Shown here piece after piece: positions 1 to 8,200 of a DNA stretch of 62,325 nucleotides (position 1 is the first letter of the stretch; every line of letters begins with the position of its first letter). Origin of the DNA: Bacillota bacterium (GTDB lineage: Bacteria > Bacillota > Clostridia > Lachnospirales > Lachnospiraceae); contig JAEWMT010000038.1 in assembly GCA_023393095.1 (NCBI GenBank), positions 1 to 62,325 on the forward strand, read 5' to 3'. The notes below the pieces were generated by a model, which was not told the DNA's origin, made no database searches, and saw nothing but the letters and a program-made list of their open reading frames with translations. The position numbers and the translations under genes were made by a program.

Positions 1-744
1 TAGCTGACGTCATGCTTTTTAAGTTACCTATTATATCAAAGCCCATATTTCTTGTAGTAATATTAATACCTTCCCATAAAAATTCCCATGCAAGAATACC
101 ATATTGAGATACTTTAATTTTGTGACCGCTAGGATCAGTATATAACATAGGGTTATTTTCACAGTAGGAATATAAATTCATACTTAGGGGATTACTTATC
201 TGTCCTTCATAGCTGTCCTCACTCAGGAATCTTCCTAACGTCGGATCATAATATCTTGCTCTTAGATATATTAATCCACCCTCAATGTCATGACTTTCTC
301 CAGTGAATCCAAACGGGCTGTTGGTTAGTCTTGCATTCTTTGCTACCGGCGAGATAGCTTCCCCGTAAGGTGCAAAGCGGTTACTGTCGATAATACCCGC
401 GTTTATATTTGTGAAGGCTATGGTGGATCCTAATGCATCACTTAAGTAATATAACGGATTGTTCGGTTTTCCTTCTACTTGTCCCAGATCTTCCACGCTG
501 ACACGTTCTCCGTTAGCATAAGTATATGCCCCACGGTAGTTTCCGTCAACATCCGTAGTCATTAATACCTGGGTATATTCCTGGTTGATGTCGTTGATGT
601 AATTGGTTACTTCGAAGACATCCGGATTGATTAAGCCGTAAGGGTCGGAAGGGTTAATGGAATCGCTGGCATTCGGATTGCCTTGGCCGGGATTGTTCCC
701 ATTATCGGTAGTATTCTTATGCTTATTCTTGGCATTTGCATATC
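1..744 (-). pseudogene. Orphan Rhs-core cassette, 5'-truncated, runs off left edge
   Basis: Reading leftward on the minus strand, this stretch encodes the same protein segment as the C-terminal third of the intact Rhs gene at 5239-14472. It has the NPNASDSINPSDPYGLINPD linker, LYYLSDALGSTIA, RFAPYGEA, GFTGESHDIEGGLIYLRARY and a DPSGH-type core end, after which the sequence diverges (KIKVSQYG...) into a different tip that continues past base 1. There is no start codon or signal peptide. Homology begins abruptly near 744 inside the Asn/Gly/Lys linker. It diverges from the main gene in LRARYYDPTLGRFLSEDSYEGQ versus YYEPEIGRFIQQDSYPYFGD. Silent Rhs cores carrying alternative tips are known as orphan cassettes that can recombine into the intact gene. 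I infer that role here; the toxin itself lies outside the window. Confidence 0.85.
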
Positions 745-934
745 CAATTATTTTAAGATAATGCCCTAGATAAGACTTCCCGATTTGCTCCAGTTCTCAC
801 GAGTGGAGACTTTCATTCCAGAGAAATCTTGCTTTCAAAATTCTCAGGTCGTTCTTGCCATGCATCGTGACCGCTGTTCCTAATACGTAAAGTATTCTCG
901 GACTATCCGAAAATGGTTCGACTGCCTGTCGCAC
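745..934 (-). mobile_element. Probable 5' fragment of a group II intron
   Basis: On the minus strand a sequence starting GTGCGACAGGCAGTCGAACC begins at 934, right after the hairpin and short T run of the terminator at 938-966, and ends at the orphan Rhs breakpoint near 745. GUGCG at the 5' end is the hallmark of bacterial group II introns, and insertion directly behind an intrinsic terminator is the known habit of class IIC introns. No reverse-transcriptase ORF and no domain V are present, so only about 190 bases of domain I would remain. Family assignment rests on the 5' motif and the insertion context and is not certain. Confidence 0.5.
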
Positions 935-937
935 AAA

Positions 938-966
938 AGGTCACAACAGCCGAAACTATGTGACCT
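938..966 (-). terminator. Terminator of the Ntox17 cassette
   Basis: An 8-bp stem (AGGTCACA/TGTGACCT) with a 13-base loop, followed on the minus strand by TTT. It lies 117 bases past the stop of the immunity gene at 1084. It is nearly identical to the hairpin at 4686-4714 behind the other immunity gene, so it travels with the cassettes. Its T run is cut short by the GTGCG of the putative intron. Confidence 0.75.
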
Positions 967-1083
967 ATGTTCACATTCCATAATATTAATAAACCTACTA
1001 ATTGCTCTTTAATTGGCCAGCCAAATTTTCAATCTTCTGTCTTTTATATAATAGTTAAATAAATCGTATATCAAATTTAATCA

Positions 1084-1425
1084 TTATTCCAAATCTTCAA
1101 ACCAACTATTTACAAAAATTAAATTATCGGTAGAAAAAATACTTCCCATTGTATCTTTGCTAGACCAAGCACTGGATTTGCATTCATCCCATTCCCATTT
1201 ATCAGCTATTTTATTCAGTAATTTTATAGCTATATTTTCAGTTATTACAATTTTTGTTTCTATGCTACAAATTGTCCGGTATGAATTTTTAAATTTATCA
1301 TATTTTTCATTTCTTACTGCTCTATATGATAAAAAATATTCACTTAATCCAATAATGATTTTATCTATTTCTTTTAATGCAGCCTCTAAATCACTTGCCT
1401 TTTGTATAAATGTCATTGATATCAT
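1084..1425 (-). CDS. Putative immunity protein for the Ntox17-like toxin tip
   Basis: An intracellular protein of 113 residues without signal peptide or membrane segment, rich in Lys, Glu, Ile and Trp (WEWDECKSSAW near residue 80). I do not recognise a family. It begins 17 bases after the stop of the Rhs toxin tip at 1442-1760, the usual place for a cognate immunity gene in polymorphic toxin loci, and the pair ends in the terminator at 938-966. The start chosen is the ATG at 1425: it follows GGAGG by five bases. A longer frame starting at a TTG (1437) would run through that ribosome binding site and is rejected. Role is inferred from position only. Confidence 0.65.
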   Translation of the reverse strand: MISMTFIQKASDLEAALKEIDKIIIGLSEYFLSYRAVRNEKYDKFKNSYRTICSIETKIVITENIAIKLLNKIADKWEWDECKSSAWSSKDTMGSIFSTDNLIFVNSWFEDLE

Positions 1426-1441
1426 ACTTTCCTCCAAATAT

Positions 1442-1762
1442 TAATGTGATATCTTTCCATCAGGCCTAACGTTGATATATTTTTTACCTGGTTTTAAGTA
1501 TTTACCCCACTTATTTATACCTTTGTGAGATAATTCAACATCCCACTCATATGTATAACCTTTACTTGGGTCACCATGATAAGGTCCTTTTCTCCAAATG
1601 TTACCGTCTTTATCCTCATAACCTCCTTCTTCATTATCATATTTTACATTATTACCTTTAGGTTCAAACTGAATCTCACCTTTTGTTGGAAGACCTTTCT
1701 TCTCAATCTTACCTTTTAACTTAGTTTTTTCCGCTCCCTTGGCATTAACATTACCTACTAAA
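1442..1762 (-). pseudogene. Orphan Rhs toxin tip, polymorphic toxin type 17 (Ntox17)-like
   Basis: An open frame without a start codon that reads NLVGNVNAKGAEKT, the counterpart of NLFSKKNTKGAEKT in the intact Rhs protein, and then diverges into a roughly 85-residue tip. The tip contains LPTKGEIQFEP, GGYEDKDGNIWRKGP, a YEWDVELS segment and ends INVRPDGKISH. The order 'LPTKG...G(Y/F)xDxxGNxW.KGP...EWDVQLS..G...L.V..DGxI.H' matches my recollection of the Ntox17 family, predicted RNase tips of polymorphic toxins. The 5' side is cut by the IS110 element whose end lies near 1763. The tip can act only if recombined into the full Rhs gene, and the shared KGAEKT segment supplies homology for that. 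Confidence 0.75.
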
Positions 1763-1852
1763 TTTTATAGCCTGCAAATACTCTCCCTTTATAAAAAACA
1801 CTTAGTTGCCGGCGTTCTTGTCGTTACATTTCCAAATCTTTCTTAAAGTATA

Positions 1853-3115
1853 TCACATTGCTTTCTCCTTGGGTAGTTCTGGCATACGGTACTCGGTATG
1901 ATTTTTCAACATACCATATACGATATTAACCAAACGTCTCATAATGCAAGTAAGTGCTTGCATTTTAGTCTTACCCTCTGATATCTTCCTAAGGTAGTAT
2001 TCATAGAATACAGGATTTCTTGGAATTCCACTACCCCTTGCTGTATGTACCATTTCCATTGCAAGAAAATAAAAGATACCATTTAAAGTTCTGTTACCTT
2101 GCTTTGATTTCTGCGCTTTTCCTTTGCCTGCAGAAGAGAAACAAACTGGAGCTACCCCAGCAAACGAAGCTAGCCTGTCAGCACTCGCAAAGCGATTGAT
2201 ATCTCCAATCTCTGCAAGGAGTTTGGCTGCCATTACAATATTTACCCCTTTTATGCTTGTTAGCTTACAATCGAACTGAACCAACATTCTTTCTATCTCT
2301 TTTTCTATGGCTGTCAGCTCATTATTCTGAAATTTTAATACCTTAACTAAATTTCTTGTAATAAAGTCTCTCTCGTTCTGATAATTACGTAAGGTCTGAC
2401 CATCTGTTGCAATCAGGTTCAATATCTTTTGTGCCCGTTTGGTTGAACATTGATTATGACTAACTACTCTTAGTTCCTTTGCTAACTGTTCTACGGTTAC
2501 TCCGTCAAGGTGCTTTGGTGAAGGATATGTATTCCAGAAAAACAATGCCGTAGGTCTGTCTATCACCGTAAAGAACTGTTTATACGTGGGATATGCATGC
2601 ACCAGTTGCTCATGCAATTGATTGGTTACTCTCGTAACCTCCTCTACTATATTTTCCCTGCGGTTTACTAATTGAGCTAACGTCCAATAGTCGTCACTAG
2701 GAGCTGCGTCTGGCAGTGTATCCAACATATTTATTAATATTGTGGCAACACACTGTGCGTCATAGCTATCGTTCTTCTTAGCCATAGGAGCACTCATTCT
2801 CTGTGCATAAGACAAGGCAGGGTCTACGTCTTTTACAATATAACCTTTCTCTAGTAAATAAAGTGCCAATGCTCTACCATATCCATAAGCGTTTTCAAGC
2901 CCATATACAGCCGTGAGCTTAATACCCCTATTATCTCTCTTACTTAACTGTTTACAATGCTTTTTAACCAATTCCTCCAATTTATAAAACTCGGATGGTC
3001 TGTTCTCAATTGTAATCTCGCCTACCTTTTCATTCCAACAGTTTAAAATTACTGCTGTATGTGTTTCCTTATGTAAGTCAACCCCTACATAAATAAATTC
3101 ATCTTTTCTTCTCAT
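1853..3115 (-). CDS. IS110-family DEDD recombinase (transposase)
   Basis: A complete 420-residue protein. The N-terminal RuvC-like DEDD domain shows YVGVDLHKETHTA (first Asp, residue about 13), TAVYGLENAYGYGR (Glu, about 70) and KNDSYDAQCVATIL (paired Asp, about 118). The C-terminal Tnp20 domain shows LASFAGVAPVCFSSAGKGK with the catalytic-serine neighbourhood, then KQGNRTLNGIFY. A coiled linker lies between them. Family members cut and join DNA under guidance of a structured 'bridge' RNA made from the element's non-coding end. The ATG at 3115 is preceded by AGGAAAGGAAATGAGGT. The length is normal and no frameshift is seen, so the protein could be active. Confidence 0.93.
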   Translation of the reverse strand: MRRKDEFIYVGVDLHKETHTAVILNCWNEKVGEITIENRPSEFYKLEELVKKHCKQLSKRDNRGIKLTAVYGLENAYGYGRALALYLLEKGYIVKDVDPALSYAQRMSAPMAKKNDSYDAQCVATILINMLDTLPDAAPSDDYWTLAQLVNRRENIVEEVTRVTNQLHEQLVHAYPTYKQFFTVIDRPTALFFWNTYPSPKHLDGVTVEQLAKELRVVSHNQCSTKRAQKILNLIATDGQTLRNYQNERDFITRNLVKVLKFQNNELTAIEKEIERMLVQFDCKLTSIKGVNIVMAAKLLAEIGDINRFASADRLASFAGVAPVCFSSAGKGKAQKSKQGNRTLNGIFYFLAMEMVHTARGSGIPRNPVFYEYYLRKISEGKTKMQALTCIMRRLVNIVYGMLKNHTEYRMPELPKEKAM

Positions 3116-3247
3116 ACCTCATTTCCTTTCCTGTTCTTTCATTCTAAACATAAACACCGGCAACCTCAGCTGAATAGCATTAACTCTAAGAGTCTGCAAG
3201 GGAGCGACAGCCTATCTATTTTCTGCTTATTCAGTTTTACAGGTTTT

Positions 3248-3343
3248 TGAGAATAGCTCGAGAAACTGTAATACCATTACCATTACAAATTTCTTCTGAA
3301 GACGGTATAACGTCTCTTCTTGCTTAAGTCGAGTCTATTCTCA
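3248..3343 (-). ncRNA. Candidate IS110 bridge RNA core
   Basis: Upstream of the recombinase, the minus strand can fold into a closed arm: TGAGAATAG pairs with CTATTCTCA at the base, followed by a TCGA/TCGA pairing, an inner hairpin with CGTC/GACG ends and a large open stretch carrying the repeat GTAATGGTAATGGTATTAC. IS110-group elements encode their bridge RNA in this 5' non-coding end, with internal loops that pair with target and donor DNA. The position and internal-loop architecture fit. The exact ends and loop assignments are not determined. Confidence 0.5.
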
Positions 3344-3452
3344 TATTTATTTTTATAACTGTTCCTTTTTATGTCCTATTTTTCAATTTCTGTTATGAAT
3401 TTGAAAATTTATGTGCTCCCATAGGTTCATATCTGGTAGATATACCCTGTAA

Positions 3453-3491
3453 CAGTAAAAGCTACGGATAAACTGTTACCCGTAGCATTTA
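3453..3491. repeat. Nested inverted repeat behind the recombinase-like gene
   Basis: GTAAAAGCTACGG pairs with CCGTAGCATTTAC around a 12-base loop, and an overlapping alternative pairing joins GTAACAGT to ACTGTTAC. It lies 45 bases past the stop of the gene at 3536 and could end its transcript, but no T run follows on the minus strand. Palindromes are favoured IS110-family target sites, so it may also mark the element boundary. Confidence 0.45.
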
Positions 3492-3535
3492 CTATGTTTT
3501 CTCCCCCTATTTTGTTTTTGTTAATAGCAACTCTT

Positions 3536-4066
3536 TTATACTTCTTTTGTTTTAAGATAACGATACAGTGTTGAAGAAGATACCCCCGACAGTTTTTCTA
3601 TCTCATTGATAGAAAAGGCTTGTGTATGGTACAAGCGTAGTGCCTTCTCTATCTCCTCTGTCTTGGCTGGTCTTCCCACCAGTCCTGCCTTCTTTGCTTC
3701 GTCATATCCTTTTGCTCTTTTCTGATTCAGATAATACTTGTGAATCTCAATGTAACCCTTTAAACCACTATAATATTTCTTTCCATTTAAAAATGGTTCT
3801 AACAAGCTGACCAATGTAACCTGACTCGTCTGTAAAACTTGTAATATTCCCATAAGACATTTTGAATCTTCTGCCAAATCTATAATCGAACGAACCACCA
3901 GACAGTCTTCTGAATCCATGCATTCTACTAATACTTTTAGATTATCTCTATCCTTACTGGTATCTGTGAAAACATTATCCTCACTAATATCCAGTGACTT
4001 AGCAAGGTCAAATACCCCTGAGTTATTAATCTGATTCTCTGATTCATAAATATAAACACAATACAT
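3536..4066 (-). CDS. Degenerate serine-recombinase-like protein with HTH
   Basis: A 176-residue protein. The C-terminal part reads GRPAKTEEIEKALRLYHTQA, then FSINEIEKLSGVSSSTLYRYL, the helix-turn-helix (HTH_7) of resolvases and invertases. The middle LVVRSIIDLAEDSKCLMGIL and VTLVSLLEPFLNG align with the family's 'LVVWKLDRLGRS...LLxILExL...I.F.SL.EP'. The N-terminal catalytic segment (Y.RVS..) is replaced by YCVYIYESENQINNSG, with no obvious nucleophilic serine, and the DRLGRS arginines are lost (IDLAEDS). It therefore looks like a recombinase fold that kept DNA binding but lost catalysis, possibly a regulator. A short dyad, AGAATATCTAAGATTCT, lies just upstream (4084-4100). Confidence 0.7.
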   Translation of the reverse strand: MYCVYIYESENQINNSGVFDLAKSLDISEDNVFTDTSKDRDNLKVLVECMDSEDCLVVRSIIDLAEDSKCLMGILQVLQTSQVTLVSLLEPFLNGKKYYSGLKGYIEIHKYYLNQKRAKGYDEAKKAGLVGRPAKTEEIEKALRLYHTQAFSINEIEKLSGVSSSTLYRYLKTKEV

Positions 4067-4685
4067 AACGTACCTCTTTCCCAGAATATCTAAGATTCTG
4101 ATACAGACAAATTTCTTTGTTATATGTCATCCATTGACTCTTTCCCAAAATACATTTTCACCTTTATTTTTTCTCTGTTTGAACTTCCAATTGACGATCT
4201 TGCTCATTTTGAAATAAAGGAATCACAAAATAATATTATGAGAATTTGCCGTAATCTTATTTTTAACTGTTCCATAAGTAGGAAATTATAGGAATACAAA
4301 AAAGATTTACTAATTTGAAATTCCACCTAACTACTACCCCATAGCTAATATAATTTGTTTTGTCCATTACAAGGTTGCCTGTGTCCATAAACAGACGCTT
4401 GACAGTTCAAAACCAACTACTTGAGTTTCACTATGGTTAGTTTAATCGAAGCTGTTATGCCTTTCAGATTATCCAATACATACCAATTTCCTTAATACCC
4501 TGATTATTATATTTTCTATTAACGTTCCTTTGAACAACTTTCTTACTTTAACAACGTCTTCGAATCTATTCTTAAATCCCCTCCCACTATACTTATCTTA
4601 TGTCCCTCAAAATGTGTCCAATTTTTATGATTTATGTTATTTTTTATTATTTCTGTAGTTTACAAATATTTTACAGCATTGAAAA
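4067..4685. other. Non-coding gap in the Rhs cassette region
   Basis: About 620 AT-rich bases without a credible gene. A short dyad AGAATATCTAAGATTCT (4084-4100) sits just upstream of the recombinase-like gene and may be its operator. I see no Rhs homology here, so the 5' part of the orphan Ntox17 cassette has been lost rather than merely displaced by the IS. Confidence 0.4.
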
Positions 4686-4714
4686 AGGCCACAACAGCCG
4701 AAGCTGTGTGACCT
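4686..4714 (-). terminator. Terminator of the intact Rhs-immunity unit
   Basis: The hairpin AGGCCACA/TGTGACCT with loop ACAGCCGAAGCTG is followed on the minus strand by TTTTT. It lies behind the immunity gene at 4749. It is a near copy of the hairpin at 938-966. Confidence 0.85.
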
Positions 4715-4748
4715 GTGTCAAAATTGATTACTTAGCCAAGAAATATTA

Positions 4749-5219
4749 CTAAATATCACCTAACTTCAAACACCATCTCTTATTATCAAAATACTCATGT
4801 GTTAGAACAAAAGTCCAATTAAAGCTGCCATTAAAGATATAAATATCCTCTGGTAAATAATCCAAATTATCCAATAGTACACCAAAATTTAATAATAATA
4901 TATCACTTTTTTTGAACTTCCAGTAATCTTCAATGAAAATTCTATCTTTGGAATGTATATCCCATAATACATATACTTTATCTAGCGAATTAACCTTAGA
5001 TTGAATATAGGTAGAATCTATTACTTTAACTTCTTTAAGGCAATCCCATAAATATCCTGTATAGCATATACCGTCACTGAACGTTTGTGTTGCTAAAATA
5101 TATTTTTGATAATACTCTTTATCAGTCAAAATAAACTTTTGAATGTAGTGATTTCTCAGTGAACTTCCTTCAGCTTCATCGATTACTGTAATATTTTTTT
5201 TAAAGTCATCCAAACTCAT
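4749..5219 (-). CDS. Putative immunity protein of the intact Rhs toxin
   Basis: A 156-residue soluble protein. Its pattern GYLWDCL near residue 55 and a C-terminal stretch YLPEDIYIFNGSFNWTFVLT followed by HEYFDNKRW resembles the DUF4275 type of small immunity-like proteins; that assignment is from memory and tentative. It starts 19 bases after the Rhs stop with an AAAGGGA ribosome binding site and ends at the hairpin 4686-4714. The pairing of toxin tip and downstream small gene is the standard layout of contact-dependent or secreted Rhs systems, so it should neutralise the tip encoded at 5239-5500. Confidence 0.7.
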   Translation of the reverse strand: MSLDDFKKNITVIDEAEGSSLRNHYIQKFILTDKEYYQKYILATQTFSDGICYTGYLWDCLKEVKVIDSTYIQSKVNSLDKVYVLWDIHSKDRIFIEDYWKFKKSDILLLNFGVLLDNLDYLPEDIYIFNGSFNWTFVLTHEYFDNKRWCLKLGDI

Positions 5220-5238
5220 TTTATTATTCCCTTTACTA

Positions 5239-8200
5239 TTATTTTATTCTTATTGTTCCTTTACCACCTGATGGAGTAGTATAATTAATATGGTTATAAT
5301 TATGAGGATTAGGTGATTCATGCGGACCTTCCACTCTGTTTACTTTCCCTCCAGATTCCTTTATTAATGCTTCCGCTTCTTCTTGTGTTGGAACTTTTCC
5401 ATTTAAATCTTTAATAGTGCCTCCTTCTCCAACTTCTTTAACTTCTTTTTTCCATGTCTTGTCACCACGCCAACCTTTTCCTCCAACACCTTTTTCATTA
5501 GTCTTTTCCGCTCCCTTAGTATTTTTCTTACTAAATAAATTAGTAATTCCATTCCAAGCATCAGAAGCTTTATCTCCTACCCAATTTGCACCATCGACAA
5601 CTTTTCCTCCAACCCAAGTAACGCCATTAACTATTCTTTTTACAGTTTTTTTAGCAGCTTTAGTGACAGCCTTACCTGCAATTACTACACCGTTCTGTAT
5701 AGCAACTGCTCCATTACGTATTGCTTCTTTTCCTTCGGGTGAGGAAAGATACCTATATGAAACATAAATTATAGCTCCACTAGCTAAAACTAAAATAATA
5801 GCAGCATCATCAACTCCTGCAACATGACCACTTGGGTCTTTATACATTAATGGATTATTATTACAATATACATACAGGTTTCTGCTTATCGGATTCTTTG
5901 TATCTCCGAAGTATGGATAACTATCCTGTTGTATAAACCTTCCTATCTCCGGTTCATAATATCTTGCTCTAAGGTATATCAATCCACCTTCAATATCATG
6001 ACTCTCTCCGGTGAATCCAAACGGGCTGTTGGTCAGCCTTGCGTTCTTTGCTACCGGCGAGATAGCTTCCCCAAATGGTGCGAAGCGGTTACTGTCAATG
6101 ATACCAGCATTCATATTGGTGATGGCTATGGTAGAACCTAATGCATCACTTAAGTAATATAACGGATTGTTCGGTTTTCCTTCCACTTGTCCCAAATCTT
6201 CCACGCTAGCACGTTCCCCGTTAGCATAAGTATATGCTCCACGGTAATTTCCGTCAACATCCGTAGTCATTAATACCTGGGTATATTCCTGGTTGATGTC
6301 ATTGATGTAGTTAGTTACCTCGAAGACATCTGGATTGATTAAGCCGTAAGGATCGGAAGGGTTAATGGAATCGCTGGCATTAGGATTGCCCTGGCTGGGA
6401 TTCTTATGCTTGTTCTTGCCATAAGCGTATCCCTTTCCGTTCTCATTCTTATTCTTATCATAGCCCATGCTGTCGCTATTACCGGAGTCTCCTTTGTTAT
6501 TACTGCTACTGTTTCCATTACTGTTTCCGCTATTGCCACTGTTACCGGAATTATCGCTGTTTCCGTTACCATTATTACCGCCATTACCATTACCATTATT
6601 ACCATTCTCGGTATTAGCAGCATAATACTTCGGCATCGTATAGGAATCTACGGATACCATCAGTTCCTCATCATTCTTGGTTGTCATCAGACTGACTAGC
6701 TCATTATCCTTCTCTCCTTCACTTTCCAAGATATCGTCAAGCATTGCTTGGTCGGTCTTACTGAGGTCTGTACTTTCTGTTGTTGTACCCTCTGTTGTTT
6801 TACTCTCCGTTGTACTTTCAGTTGCAGTTGTTCCACTCTTCCCACCTTTTCCTTTGTTACCCGTATTCTTTCCTGTCGCTGGATTGTCTTTGTTATATCC
6901 TGGGAAGGTGGCTGGGTCATCTACTCTCTCGCCTTCTTCTACCGGAGGCTTTACAAGCGGATATTGGCTGTAGGTTCTCCATAAGCGGTTTCCTTCTCCA
7001 TCATAACCATAAGTGAAGACCTTTCCGTTATGCAGGACGATTTCTACCAGCCGGTTCTCATAATCGTAGTAATAATAGTCTGCGGTTTCCTTACCTTTAC
7101 TTTCACCGTCAGCCACAGTCGCAGCACCGCTTAGTACTCTCGCCGTGCGGTTCCCATTTGCATCATAGCGGTAGGTTCTGCTCTCGCCTCCGTCTTCTTT
7201 CATACTAGTCATGCGGTTGGCATTGTCATAGGTATAGTGGTAGGTCTTTGTCGTTCCTCCCTCTGTTACCTTCTTCTCTGAGATGTTACCGGCAGGATCG
7301 TAGGTATAGGAATAGGTGATATCATCACTTCCGGATTCGTGCATACTCTTTACGGTATTGTTTTTATAATAAGAATACTCCCTTTTATAATGCTCGCTGT
7401 CCTGGCTGATCTCCTCAATGGTACGGTTTCCGGCTCCGTCATAGGTATAATTCAGCTTAAGGACAGTGCCTCCATCTGCCTTCACGCTGGTGATACCGAT
7501 AATCCTGCTTGCCTTGTCATATTCATAAGTCGTGGTGATACCATTTGGCAGAGTTGTTGTCTTCTTTCTACCTGCCTTATCATAGGTGTAACTAATGATT
7601 TTTCCTTCCCGGTCCGTTACTTTTACAATCCGGTCATAGTCATCGTACTCATAGTTTACACGTTTGCCATCCGGGTAAATGACAGCGGTCTTTCTACCCA
7701 GATTGTCATATTCATAGCTTATCTCCTCGGATAGGGGATCGGATACAAGGCTGAGTCTTCCCATAGGATCATAAGTATACTCTGCGGTGCCGTTCTCGTT
7801 CTCCATCGAGGTCTTACGGTTTAAGTCATCATAAGTATAATCGACCGAGGTCTTGTCCGGGTAGAGTATGCTCTTTAGGTGGTTGTAATCATCATATTGG
7901 TAATCGATGATATTGCCGTCTTTCTTGGTTTCCTTATCCAATTGGCCTAAGAGGTTATAGTTATACTGGATTGTTTCCCCTTTAGGATTGGTAAAGCTGG
8001 AACGGTTCCCTCCCTCATCATAGGTATAGGTGCTGGTGTTTCCCCTGGCATCGGTCATGCTCTTAAGGTTGCCGTCTTTATAGTAGGTATAATTTGTGAC
8101 GTTACCTTCCGCGTCTTCCACGCTTTCCAACAGATTCAGGTTATTGTAGCGGTACTTCGTGATGTTGCCGTTGCCGTCCACGAGGCTGCTGATATTGCCG

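Larger units (their letters stand above)
1763..3440 (-). mobile_element. IS110-family insertion sequence (approximate limits)
   Basis: This element comprises a DEDD recombinase gene (1853-3115), about 90 bases of downstream non-coding end and a long upstream non-coding end. The right limit is placed near 1763, where homology of the flank to the intact Rhs gene stops. The left limit is not marked by homology and is a guess between about 3345 and 3450. As expected for IS110, no terminal inverted repeats or target duplication are evident. It lies at the 5' edge of the orphan Ntox17 cassette, whose upstream part is missing. Confidence 0.7.

Noticed and set aside
1157..1444. Plus-strand 95-codon frame opposite the immunity gene
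   Set aside because: It has no ribosome binding site and is the antisense of a better-supported gene with GGAGG and cassette context.
6339..6920. Overlapping minus-strand frames across the Asn/Gly linker of Rhs
   Set aside because: They are out-of-frame readings of low-complexity codons in the intact Rhs gene.
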